Origin: Archaeoglobaceae archaeon
GTDB lineage: Archaea; Halobacteriota; Archaeoglobi; Archaeoglobales; Archaeoglobaceae
Length of the DNA stretch: 52,167 bases
Direction: 5' to 3'
NCBI GenBank assembly: GCA_026988525.1
Contig: JALSLC010000021.1
Coordinates: forward strand, 1-52,167
Positions within the stretch are counted from its first letter, which is position 1. Each line of letters starts with the position of its first letter. A program made the translations under genes and the position numbers. This document shows positions 1-7,858 of the stretch, one piece after another. The notes beneath the pieces were generated by a model. The model saw only the letters and a list, made by a program, of their open reading frames with translations, was not told where the DNA came from and searched no databases.

Positions 1-60
1 ATCTCAAAACAAAGAAAATATAAAATATAACTTTAATCAATAATATTAATCAATTTTAAG

Positions 61-174
61 ATGAGCGACTCGCTGATTAAGTTCGTATTGCTGGTATCTC
101 TTATTTTACAGCTTGTTTTTTGGAAATATTGGATTTTAGAAGGGATCAAATTGACACATCATAAGATTTTATAA
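61..174 (+). CDS. candidate small membrane protein (37 aa)
   Basis: An ATG-started frame of 37 codons ends in TAA just before ribL. The product has a short polar start (MSDSL), one hydrophobic segment at about residues 5-26 rich in Leu, Val, Ile and Phe, and a basic tail containing two adjacent His. An AT-rich TATA-like element at 24-31 lies about the right distance upstream for a very short leader. The end of the frame overlaps the ribL promoter. I recognise no family, and the evidence is only the promoter position and the clean membrane-helix pattern. It could be a chance frame. Confidence 0.35.
   Translation: MSDSLIKFVLLVSLILQLVFWKYWILEGIKLTHHKIL
167..174 (+). promoter_or_regulatory. TATA box of ribL
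   Basis: TTTTATAA is centred about 27 nt upstream of the ribL ATG at 198. In archaea this predicts a transcript starting at the A of the start codon, so ribL is probably leaderless. This agrees with the lack of a Shine-Dalgarno sequence before the ATG. Confidence 0.5.
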
Positions 175-197
175 ATCGAGAATTTTAAGTAAAGTTT

Positions 198-668
198 ATG
201 GTGAGAGTAATTGCTACTGGTACATTTGATATAATCCATCCCGGACACATCACATTCCTTAGAGAAGCAAAGAAGCTTGGAGATGAATTGATAGTTATTG
301 TTGCAAGGGAAAAAAACGTTAAACATAAGCCAAAACCGATAATACCTGAAGAGCAGAGAAGAAGAGTTGTTGAAGGAATAAAGTACGTGGATAAAGCTAT
401 TCTTGGGGATGAAAATGATATTTTTAAGCCAATAGTTGAGTTGAAACCGGACATAATTGCATTAGGCTATGATCAGCATTTTGATGAGGAATGGCTACAA
501 AATGAACTTAGAAAGAGAGGTATAAATGCAAAGGTTGTAAGAATAAAAGTAAAAGAAGAGTGTGAGTTATGCTCATCAAAGAAAATAATAAAAAGAATTG
601 CTGAACTTGCGAAAAAGAGAGTTGAAGAATTTGAAAAGTCTAAATTGGTCGTTAAAGGAGGTGTTTAA
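198..668 (+). CDS. ribL: FAD synthase, archaeal RibL type
   Basis: The 156-aa protein belongs to the nucleotidyltransferase alpha/beta phosphodiesterase superfamily. It carries GTFDIIHPGH at residues 8-17, with the HxGH nucleotide-binding motif at 14-17. The C-terminus has two cysteines (C122, C125) followed by SSKKI, which resembles the cysteine-containing tail of Methanocaldococcus RibL. That enzyme transfers AMP from CTP/ATP-type donors to FMN to make FAD in the cytoplasm. The ATG at 198 sits about 27 nt after a TATA box. The aminotransferase gene begins directly after its stop codon, so the two are co-transcribed. A glycerol-3-phosphate cytidylyltransferase role is the alternative annotation seen for relatives, but I favour FAD synthase. 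Confidence 0.8.
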   Translation: MVRVIATGTFDIIHPGHITFLREAKKLGDELIVIVAREKNVKHKPKPIIPEEQRRRVVEGIKYVDKAILGDENDIFKPIVELKPDIIALGYDQHFDEEWLQNELRKRGINAKVVRIKVKEECELCSSKKIIKRIAELAKKRVEEFEKSKLVVKGGV

Positions 669-1796
669 GTGGATATTGAAGATTTACTAATGATTCCCGG
701 ACCCGTACATTTGCATGGGAGAATAATAAGAGCGATGGTTAAGCAGATGATAGGACACAGAAGTAAAAAGTTCAGTGAAATAATGGAATACTGTGTAAAT
801 GGTATGAAAAAGTTGTTTGGGACATCCAAAGACGTTTATTTGATTTCTGGTTCTGGAACAGCTGGGCTTGAAGCTGCAATTTCATCATTCTCAAAAGTTA
901 AAAGAATAACTTGCATTGACAATGGTAAATTTGGAGATAGGCTTGGAAAAATAGCTTCTCGCTATACTAAAACAGATGTAGTTAGATTTGATTGGGGTAA
1001 ACCAATTTTGCTGGATGATGTGGAAAAAAGTCTTGCAGAAGGTAGTGAAGCTTTAGCTTTCGTTCACAATGAAACTTCAACTGGATTACTTAATTCAGCT
1101 GAAAAAATAGTTAAATTGGCTAAAGAATATGATTGTTTAGTTATAATGGATGCTATAACTAGTGCAGGAGGAGACGTAGTTAAAATGGATGAATGGGGGG
1201 TAGATGTAGCTATTACCGGCTCTCAGAAGTGCCTTGGAATACCACCCGGCTTATCAGCTGTTGCAGTTTCTGAAAAAGCTTGGGAATATTACAATGAGAG
1301 CTGTCCTTTCTATTTGGATCTTGCAGCCTACAAAAAGAAGGCGAAAGATAATCAAACCCCATACACACCTGCAGTATCTCTATTCTTTGCACTTGAGGAG
1401 GCATTAAAAATGATTGAAGAAGAAGGACTCGAAAACAGGATTAAAAGACACAGAACTTTATCTAAGGCTGTAAGAGCATGGGTTGAGGAAACTGGGTTAG
1501 AGATGTTTCCTCAAACTAACGAAGTGAGCATGTATTCAAACACAGTTACAGCTATAAAAATGCCAAATGGCATAAAAGATTCCGAATTAAGAGGGAATCT
1601 GATGAAAGAATATGGGATACTGGTTTCTGGTGGACAGGAGCATTTAAAGGGAAAAATATTCAGAATTGGTACAATGGGTAACGTTGGTAAGAGAGAACTT
1701 GTAACGACTCTTGCAGCTTTAGAAGATATCTTGAGTAGATATATTAACTTAAAATCTGGTTTACATTCCGCATTTGAAATATTAAGAGAAATTTAA
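669..1796 (+). CDS. class V aminotransferase (alanine/aspartate-glyoxylate type)
   Basis: The 375-aa PLP enzyme begins with the family signature IPGPV at residues 9-13. It has the SGSGTAGLEA phosphate-binding loop at 60-69 and the Schiff-base lysine K187 in GSQKCLGIPPG. Archaeal members of this clade are broad-specificity aminotransferases acting on aspartate, alanine or phosphoserine precursors. Methanocaldococcus MJ0959 is the studied example and has been linked to phosphoserine synthesis. The start is GTG at 669, immediately after the ribL stop, with a strong AAAGGAGGTG ribosome site at 654-663 inside ribL. The exact amino donor cannot be read from sequence. A T-rich stretch that could terminate transcription follows the stop. 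Confidence 0.8.
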   Translation: MDIEDLLMIPGPVHLHGRIIRAMVKQMIGHRSKKFSEIMEYCVNGMKKLFGTSKDVYLISGSGTAGLEAAISSFSKVKRITCIDNGKFGDRLGKIASRYTKTDVVRFDWGKPILLDDVEKSLAEGSEALAFVHNETSTGLLNSAEKIVKLAKEYDCLVIMDAITSAGGDVVKMDEWGVDVAITGSQKCLGIPPGLSAVAVSEKAWEYYNESCPFYLDLAAYKKKAKDNQTPYTPAVSLFFALEEALKMIEEEGLENRIKRHRTLSKAVRAWVEETGLEMFPQTNEVSMYSNTVTAIKMPNGIKDSELRGNLMKEYGILVSGGQEHLKGKIFRIGTMGNVGKRELVTTLAALEDILSRYINLKSGLHSAFEILREI

Positions 1797-2267
1797 ATAA
1801 AAATTTTTTATAAAAATTTTTAGCAACAAGTCTAATACGACTATAATCGAAGATTAATTTTACAATTAGTTGATACAACTAAGCAACTCAATAAAATTAT
1901 AAAAGCTTTAATTTTTACGTAATTATTGAAAAAAAGTTAAAATGGTTTTGTATTATCAAATTCATCAATTTTTAAACTACTTTTAAATTATAACTATTTT
2001 TACTTTAAACTAAAAATTAAATGCATAACGCTTATCGACTAATGTCTATGGTGTAGAAATGCAATATATTGGATTTCGAGAATAATTTTTCAGAAATTAT
2101 TAAATAAGATAACCATTAGCTAAAATAAAGAAAACTATAGAAGTTAATTTTGCAAATTTAGAATTATTATATTTATTTTTTATTGAACTATTATCGAAAT
2201 TTTTAAATACTAAATTCATAATGGCAAATCGTGATAGATGAGGTATTAAATATGGGGGTGTTAAATT
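1797..2267. other. AT-rich gene-free spacer with a 17-bp palindrome
   Basis: I find no convincing gene in these 471 bases. The stretch opens with T-rich tracts suited to transcription termination. It contains the perfect inverted repeat TTAGTTG-ATA-CAACTAA at 1866-1882. It ends with a BRE/TATA-like element (CGAAAT followed by TTTAAATA at 2202-2209) and a GGGGGTG ribosome site serving the transporter gene. All short frames are interrupted and very AT-rich. Confidence 0.6.
1866..1882. repeat. 17-bp perfect inverted repeat
   Basis: TTAGTTG and CAACTAA form 7-bp arms around a central ATA. It stands alone in the spacer, about 400 nt before the acetate-transporter start. The outer half-sites TTAGT/ACTAA are the same as in the 13-bp palindromes upstream of the CBS-domain gene at 38606-38671, though the internal spacing differs. 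Either an operator or chance in AT-rich DNA. Confidence 0.35.
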
Positions 2268-2834
2268 ATGAAAATTGAGGAATCTGGAGTTCTTAAGGAA
2301 TGGTGGTCAAATCCGGCAGTGGTAGGTCTAATGGGTTTTGCTCTAACTACTATGGCTACTGGCTTGTCTATTATGGGTTTTTGGGGTGCTGGCCCAACTC
2401 TCTGCTTAGCTTTGGCTTTTGGAGGTACAGCTCAATTTATTGCAGGAGTAATTGACTTGAGAAAAGGCAACATATTTGGCGGTTCTGCATTTATGTCTTA
2501 TGGAGCTTTCTGGTGGGCTGTGTTTTTGAAGGATGTTGTTTTACCGCTAATGGGTGTCAAAACATCTCCCGCAGGAAATGCAGGGTTTGCACTAATGTGG
2601 TTCCTATTCACATTTGCATTTATGATAGCTTCTTTCAAAATTGGAAAGCTTCTTGCAACACTCTTTGTATTGCTGTGGATTGCATTTGGATTGCTAATAC
2701 TGCTTCCTCTTGGAATGATCCCAGCAAAACCAGTTGGCGTGGAGGTGTTTGTAACAGGATTGGTAGCTTGGTACATTGCTATGGCAGAAGTTGTAAACAC
2801 ATTATATGGTAGAACTGTTTTACCTGTAGCATAA
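2268..2834 (+). CDS. AceTr family acetate/succinate transporter (GPR1/FUN34/SatP)
   Basis: The 188-aa protein is almost entirely hydrophobic, with about six membrane segments. It carries the family signature NPAVVGLMGFALTT near residue 15 that marks the acetate uptake transporter family (SatP/YaaH in E. coli). It should sit in the cytoplasmic membrane and exchange acetate or other short carboxylates with protons. The ATG at 2268 follows a GGGGGTG ribosome site. A TATA element at 2202-2209 predicts a leader of roughly 35 nt, unlike the leaderless genes nearby. It stands alone as a single-gene unit. Substrate choice within the family is inferred. Confidence 0.85.
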   Translation: MKIEESGVLKEWWSNPAVVGLMGFALTTMATGLSIMGFWGAGPTLCLALAFGGTAQFIAGVIDLRKGNIFGGSAFMSYGAFWWAVFLKDVVLPLMGVKTSPAGNAGFALMWFLFTFAFMIASFKIGKLLATLFVLLWIAFGLLILLPLGMIPAKPVGVEVFVTGLVAWYIAMAEVVNTLYGRTVLPVA

Positions 2835-2900
2835 TATACTATCTTTAAATTTTTTAACTCCAATAAGTGTTAAATTAAGATTTGTTTAACACCGAGAATT

Positions 2901-3944
2901 GTGGAGATAACAAAAGCATACTTACAAAAAAAGTTCGAGGAATACTATTCTAAAGCTTCTTTTAAAGTAAGAGATTTAGATAGAAGAGAATGGGCATTTG
3001 TTCCTATAAATGCAATTCCAGATTTTTTTATGCTTAGACACATAGCATTTAGCGATTTAAATGAATTAAAGGGCTATATTCTATCAAAAATTCCTCTTCA
3101 TGCTTATTATTCTTCAGCATACTACGAAAGGCCGGGAGAAGAAAAAATGGAAGAGAAAGGATGGATATGTGCGGATTTAATATTTGATATAGATGCGGAC
3201 CATATTCCAATTAAGGCAGATATGGAGAAAGCATTGGAAGTAGCAAAAAAAGAAATTGTCAGATTGTATAAAATTCTTGAAAGAGATTTTGGGATCTCCG
3301 ATATGGAAATAGTTTTTTCAGGAAATAGAGGTTACCACATTCACGTTCACGATAAAGACTTTTTAAATCTTGAATCTACTGAAAGAAGAGAAATCGTGAA
3401 TTATTTAACTTTCAACAGATTTTCAATAGATTCGCCTAACTCAACACAAAAGAGAAGGGTCTGCAGATGTACGACAAAGTTGATTTACTCAAAAATAAAA
3501 AGAGGTATAATCAAAAATAAAAGATTAAGAAAAAAAATTGAAATTAATAAAAAAAATTTATATTCCTGCGATTTATCAGTTTTAGCAAAAAAAGAGAGAA
3601 GTATATTTGAAGAGCATTTTAAATACTGTGTAAATCTTTTAAAAGTGCACATAGATGAGCCTGTCACCGCAGATATTCATAGACTTATAAGATTACCAAA
3701 TTCATTACACGGAAAAACAGGGTTTGTTGTTAAACCTCTCAGTATATACGATCTTGACGAGTTTGATCCGTTTAAAGATGCTATAGTGTTTGGAAATGAA
3801 AATGTTAAAGTTAGATGTCTGAAAAGAGCAAATTTTAAAATTGGGGATATAAATATGAAAGTTAGACCGGGTGAAAAATTAAAATTACCTGAGTATGCTG
3901 CAATATTTTTAATTTGCAGGGGGATTGCGCTGTATGGACATTGA
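2901..3944 (+). CDS. priS: DNA primase small (catalytic) subunit
   Basis: The 347-aa archaeo-eukaryotic primase catalytic subunit makes RNA/DNA primers together with PriL. The metal-binding acidic motif is in DLIFDIDADH, giving D96, D98 and D100. Later conserved motifs are SGNRGYHIHV (nucleotide-binding histidine) and RLIRLPNSLHGKTG. A cysteine-containing insert (RRVCRC) lies in the zinc-knuckle region. Translation starts at GTG 2901 (MEITKAYL), the only sensible start in frame. PriL is not in the window. The next gene, a GINS subunit, overlaps its 3' end by 11 nt, so the primase and a CMG helicase part are translated from one message, a common archaeal arrangement. Confidence 0.93.
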   Translation: MEITKAYLQKKFEEYYSKASFKVRDLDRREWAFVPINAIPDFFMLRHIAFSDLNELKGYILSKIPLHAYYSSAYYERPGEEKMEEKGWICADLIFDIDADHIPIKADMEKALEVAKKEIVRLYKILERDFGISDMEIVFSGNRGYHIHVHDKDFLNLESTERREIVNYLTFNRFSIDSPNSTQKRRVCRCTTKLIYSKIKRGIIKNKRLRKKIEINKKNLYSCDLSVLAKKERSIFEEHFKYCVNLLKVHIDEPVTADIHRLIRLPNSLHGKTGFVVKPLSIYDLDEFDPFKDAIVFGNENVKVRCLKRANFKIGDINMKVRPGEKLKLPEYAAIFLICRGIALYGH

Positions 3945-4491
3945 AGAATTAATGATAATCGTTGAAAAAAGTAGGAGAGCTATACAAGTCATTGAGGAGA
4001 CACTCTTTGAGGATATAAGAGAAAGAATAAAGGAGTTGGAAGAGCTTAGAAAGAAAACAGATTCAGATGAGGAAATATTGAGGATTGATGATGAATTACG
4101 AACTTTGAAGAGAATACAAAGAAAACTTTTTGAGGAGAGGGTTGGTAAAATTATAAGGGTGGCGTGGGCGGAAGTGTGTGGTACTGTTAGTGGTGTGGAA
4201 GGTATAGAAAATCTAACAAGCAAAGAAAAGTTGTTTTATAGGGACTTAGTTACCCTAATATCATCTTTTAGAGATGAGGTTTTATTTGGATTAAAAACGG
4301 AAGAAAAAGAAGAAAAAATTGAAGAACCAGAAAAATATAAAGTTGTTCGCATTCTTGAAGAAGTTGAATTCGAAGGAATTGACGGAAAAACATATAAATT
4401 GAAGAAAGAAGATGTGGTAGCACTCCCTTCACTTAACGCTAATGCCCTTATAAAGGGCGGCGTTGCAGAAGTAATTGAAATTAAGAGGTGA
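3934..4491 (+). CDS. gins51: DNA replication factor GINS, Gins51 type
   Basis: The protein is about 185 aa from ATG 3934, which follows the ribosome site CAGGGGGATT inside priS; an upstream TTG at 3925 is too close to that site. The N-terminal helical part is rich in Glu, Arg and Lys (A-domain). The C-terminal small beta domain begins near VRILEEVEFEGIDG and ends with NANALIKGGVAEVI, typical of archaeal Gins51/Gins15. In the replisome GINS bridges MCM and the GAN/Cdc45-like protein. Linkage with priS is a known archaeal gene pair and supports the call. Gins23 is absent here, as expected if this lineage uses a Gins51 homotetramer or has the second gene elsewhere. Confidence 0.85.
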   Translation: MDIEELMIIVEKSRRAIQVIEETLFEDIRERIKELEELRKKTDSDEEILRIDDELRTLKRIQRKLFEERVGKIIRVAWAEVCGTVSGVEGIENLTSKEKLFYRDLVTLISSFRDEVLFGLKTEEKEEKIEEPEKYKVVRILEEVEFEGIDGKTYKLKKEDVVALPSLNANALIKGGVAEVIEIKR

Positions 4492-4496
4492 GCGTA

Positions 4497-4778
4497 ATGA
4501 AGTATCCGAAAAAAGTTAAAACTTTCTGTAAATACTGTGGAAAGCATACGATCCATGAAGTTGAGAAAGTAAGTAAAGGAAAACAAAGCTCTTTGAAATG
4601 GATTAACAGGCAGAAAAAGAGGAGAGGTAAAGTTGGTAACCTTGGTAAATTCAGTAAAGTGCCGGGAGGAGATAAACCCACTAAGAGAGTGAACATAAGA
4701 TTTAGATGTACTGTCTGTAAGAAAGCCCATCATAGACCGACATGGAGAGTAAAAAGATTTGAACTTGTAGAAAAATGA
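4497..4778 (+). CDS. rpl44e: 50S ribosomal protein eL42 (L44e)
   Basis: The 93-aa basic protein of the large subunit begins [18 protein letters not shown], the normal family start. Two zinc-ribbon cysteine pairs are visible: CKYC near residue 11 and CTVC near residue 70. It sits near the E site of the ribosome. The ATG at 4497 is preceded by GAGGTGA at 4485-4491, which overlaps the gins51 stop codon. An upstream in-frame GTG (4488) lies inside that ribosome site and is rejected. eS27 follows after 16 nt, the usual archaeal pairing. Confidence 0.95.
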   Translation: MKYPKKVKTFCKYCGKHTIHEVEKVSKGKQSSLKWINRQKKRRGKVGNLGKFSKVPGGDKPTKRVNIRFRCTVCKKAHHRPTWRVKRFELVEK

Positions 4779-4794
4779 TTGCGAGGTGATAGGT

Positions 4795-4986
4795 GTGGCA
4801 AGTTTAAAGAAAAGTCATTTTATCAGAGTAAAGTGTCCGGATTGTGAGAATGTTCAAGTAATTTTTGATCATGTTTCAACAGTTGTAAAATGTCTCGTTT
4901 GTGGTAGGACTCTTGCTGAACCTACTGGAGGAAGAGCCAAAATTAAAGCTGAGGTGATTGAAGTAGTTGACAAGGATTACAGGTGA
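4795..4986 (+). CDS. rps27e: 30S ribosomal protein eS27
   Basis: The 63-aa small-subunit protein has a C4 zinc ribbon made of CPDC (near residue 15) and CLVC (near residue 34), followed by [14 protein letters not shown], a hallmark of archaeal eS27. I place the start at GTG 4795, 4 nt after the ribosome site GCGAGGTGAT (4781-4790); the in-frame GTG at 4786 lies within that site. It forms a translation unit with eL42. In many archaea aIF2-alpha follows, whereas here the next gene is metK. Confidence 0.93.
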   Translation: MASLKKSHFIRVKCPDCENVQVIFDHVSTVVKCLVCGRTLAEPTGGRAKIKAEVIEVVDKDYR

Positions 4987-4992
4987 ATTTAA

Positions 4993-6186
4993 ATGCCGAA
5001 CATCTTTGTCGAGGAAATAGTTCACACACCAATAGAAAAACAAGAAATAGAAATAGTAGAAAGAAAGGGCATAGGCCACCCGGATAGTCTTGCTGATGGA
5101 ATAGCAGAGGCTATGAGCAGAGCTTTAAGTCAGGAGTACATAAAAAGAGTTGGTGGAGTTTTACACCACAATACGGATGAAACACAGATTGTAGCTGGAA
5201 AAGCAAAACCTGAGTTTGGTGGTGGAGAAATTATACAACCAATATACATACTTCTTGTTGGTAGAGCAACTAAGGAGTTCGATGGAACGTATATACCCGC
5301 AGACAAAATCGCTCTAAAAGCAGCAAGAAACTATGTTAAGTGGAGTATGCACAATCTTGATGTGGATGGAGACGTAATATTCGATGTTAGGCTCGGAGAA
5401 GGTAGTACCGATTTAAAAGATGTTTTCAAAAGAGGTAAAGTTCCACTTGCCAACGACACATCTTTTGGGATTGGCTACGCTCCTCTAAGTGAAACAGAGA
5501 AACTCGTTTACAATGTTGAAAAAAGAATATACTATGAATTTAGGAAAAAGAATCCGGGAATTGGTGAAGATGTAAAAGTGATGGGCCTAAGAGAGAAAGA
5601 CAAAATAAAGCTCACAGTAGCTTGTGCATTTATTGGTGAATATATCTCAAGTTTAAGCGAGTATGATTCCTTAAAAACAGAACTGAGAGAATGGATTCAA
5701 GAGATATCAAAAGAATACACTGAGAGAGAAGTTGAAGTTTTTGTAAATACTGCAGACTGCTATGAAACTGGTTGCTATTATTTAACAGTAACTGGGACCT
5801 CAGCTGAAAATGGAGATGATGGTAGCGTTGGGAGAGGAAATAGATGTAATGGACTGATAACCCCCGGAAGACCTATGAGTATGGAGGCAACTAGTGGTAA
5901 AAATCCGATAAATCACGTTGGAAAAATATACAACTTATTGGCAAATAGAATTGCCTTTGATTGCGTTGAAAATGTTGAAGGGATTGAAGAAATTTATGTC
6001 AGAATACTCAGCCAGATAGGTAAGCCTATAAATGAACCGAGAGCTTTAAGCATACAAATACTTCCAAAGAAAGGTTATGATGTTAAAAAGATGGAGAGAG
6101 ATATATATGAAATAGCTGAAAATTGGCTCAACAATACATCTAAAATAACAGAAATGGTAATAAACGGAGAATTAAAGACGTTTTGA
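4993..6186 (+). CDS. metK: S-adenosylmethionine synthetase, archaeal type
   Basis: The 397-aa enzyme belongs to the archaeal AMAS/MAT family (AdoMet_synthase of the DUF54 lineage), which makes S-adenosylmethionine from methionine and ATP. Recognisable stretches include [18 protein letters not shown] near residue 25, HHNTDETQ near 58, and the glycine-rich [15 protein letters not shown] near 278. Length and start match the family. It begins 6 nt after the eS27 stop, with the last codons of eS27 supplying the ribosome site. Its last 15 nt overlap the convergent DNA ligase gene, leaving no intergenic terminator. Confidence 0.95.
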   Translation: MPNIFVEEIVHTPIEKQEIEIVERKGIGHPDSLADGIAEAMSRALSQEYIKRVGGVLHHNTDETQIVAGKAKPEFGGGEIIQPIYILLVGRATKEFDGTYIPADKIALKAARNYVKWSMHNLDVDGDVIFDVRLGEGSTDLKDVFKRGKVPLANDTSFGIGYAPLSETEKLVYNVEKRIYYEFRKKNPGIGEDVKVMGLREKDKIKLTVACAFIGEYISSLSEYDSLKTELREWIQEISKEYTEREVEVFVNTADCYETGCYYLTVTGTSAENGDDGSVGRGNRCNGLITPGRPMSMEATSGKNPINHVGKIYNLLANRIAFDCVENVEGIEEIYVRILSQIGKPINEPRALSIQILPKKGYDVKKMERDIYEIAENWLNNTSKITEMVINGELKTF

Positions 6187-7842
6187 TTTAAATTGGCTTT
6201 CATATAGTTTGGCTATTCTTTCTATTGTATCTGCTTCTTCAATACTTTTATCTTCTCTCAATCTTATAAATCTCGGAAAACGTAGTGCAAAACCACTTTC
6301 ATACTTTGGGCTTTTTTGAATTTCTTGATATGCAACTTCGAAAACGTAGTAAGGTCTGAACTTTATAACTTTACCCTCCTGATATTCAATTAGTGGTTTG
6401 AAAAGCTCTGTGAGCTCTTCAAGCTCATCATCCGTAAATCCAGTAGCTACCTTTCCAACTCTAAGCAATCTGCCATATTCATCTCTACATGCAAGTTCAA
6501 AAGAACTTATCAAATGACTTCTTTTGCCTTCTCCCCACTCACCACCTACAACCACTAAATCGAGATTCTCCATGACTGGTTTAAGTTTTAACCAATTTTT
6601 GCCTCTCTTTCCCGGTATATATGGGGAATTTAGGTTCTTCATCATAACTCCTTCATGTCCAGCATCTAAGGCTTGATTATATATTTCTTCAACTTTTTCA
6701 ACACTATCTGTAACAACTTGATCAGCAACTGTTATTTTTTCAGATTTTTCTACTATTGATTCAAGAATGGCCCTTCTCTCTTTTAGAGGTTTGTCTATGA
6801 TTTCTTCTCCATTTATGTATAGTATATCGAACAAATAGACTTTTATTGGTATTTTTTCTAGCATTTTTCCAATTTCATGCTTTCTTCTAAATCTTCTAAG
6901 TATGTGTTGAAAAGGCATGGGTCTTCCATCTTTTATTGCAACTGCTTCTCCATCCAATATAACTTCTCCTTTAACTACTTTTTTTACTTCATCCACTATT
7001 TCTGGCAGAGCAGATGTAACGTTTTCTAACCTTCTCGAATATATAGTAACTTTACCATTGCCCCAATGAATTTGAACCCTTGTTCCATCAAACTTCCACT
7101 CCACACCAACTTTTTTCATCTCTCTTATTGCAGAGTCTATGCTTTCTGCAACTTGTGCCAACATCATTTTTACTGGAATGTGTAGTTGAATTTTTAGTTT
7201 CTCCAAACCCTTTCTACCCTCATTTTTTGCAACTATTGCAACTCTGCCAAAGTCGTTTGTAATCATGTATGCTCTTTCAACAAGCTCACTGCTAATACCC
7301 CAAGCTTTTGCTATGGCATCTCTTATTATTCCTTCACCGACTCCAAGCCTCATCTCACCCAATATCAATCTGGTTAGATACCTCGCCTCAATTGGAGTAG
7401 ATGCAATATACAGATCTACAAGAAGTTTGACTTTCCTTTTTTGACTACCCTCTCCTGTTAGAGAGCTTATTTCATCAAAGATTTCCCTTACTTTCCTTAT
7501 TGTTAGTTCTTCTTGAAACAGTGTAAGCTGCTTTTTCTTTCTTATGAGAGTCTCTGCAACTATGCCTAAATCACCAGTTTCCCTAAGCAAATTTTCTATT
7601 TTGCTTTTTTCCACACCGGTAGCTATTTTTAAAGCCTCATACAACAGACCAATTCCAATGCCTAACTCTCTTTCATCCCAACTTGGATAAACTTTACCCA
7701 TTAAAAACAATACTACGTTATACAAATCAGAGTCATCATCTATTTTTCTAAGAAAACTGGCAATTTTTGCAGTTATTTCAAGAGTTGATGATATTTTTTC
7801 AAGCGAACTACAAAACTCCGCAAACTCTTTGAACGTTAGCAT
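6172..7842 (-). CDS. lig: ATP-dependent DNA ligase
   Basis: The 556-aa enzyme is the usual length of archaeal replicative ligases that seal Okazaki fragments and repair nicks. The nucleotidyl-accepting lysine is K250 in EWKFDGTRVQIH (motif I, KxDG). Other motifs are LDGEAVAI (motif III), EGVMMKN (motif IV) and WLKLKP (motif V). An N-terminal DNA-binding domain covers about residues 1-220, and a C-terminal OB-fold contains RPYYVFEVAYQEIQ. The start is ATG at 7842. It lies 17 nt downstream of the infB stop on the same strand and may be transcribed with it. Its 3' end overlaps metK by 15 nt. Confidence 0.95.
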   Translation of the reverse strand: MLTFKEFAEFCSSLEKISSTLEITAKIASFLRKIDDDSDLYNVVLFLMGKVYPSWDERELGIGIGLLYEALKIATGVEKSKIENLLRETGDLGIVAETLIRKKKQLTLFQEELTIRKVREIFDEISSLTGEGSQKRKVKLLVDLYIASTPIEARYLTRLILGEMRLGVGEGIIRDAIAKAWGISSELVERAYMITNDFGRVAIVAKNEGRKGLEKLKIQLHIPVKMMLAQVAESIDSAIREMKKVGVEWKFDGTRVQIHWGNGKVTIYSRRLENVTSALPEIVDEVKKVVKGEVILDGEAVAIKDGRPMPFQHILRRFRRKHEIGKMLEKIPIKVYLFDILYINGEEIIDKPLKERRAILESIVEKSEKITVADQVVTDSVEKVEEIYNQALDAGHEGVMMKNLNSPYIPGKRGKNWLKLKPVMENLDLVVVGGEWGEGKRSHLISSFELACRDEYGRLLRVGKVATGFTDDELEELTELFKPLIEYQEGKVIKFRPYYVFEVAYQEIQKSPKYESGFALRFPRFIRLREDKSIEEADTIERIAKLYESQFKSKRL

Positions 7843-7858
7843 GTAAGGTTATACAAAT

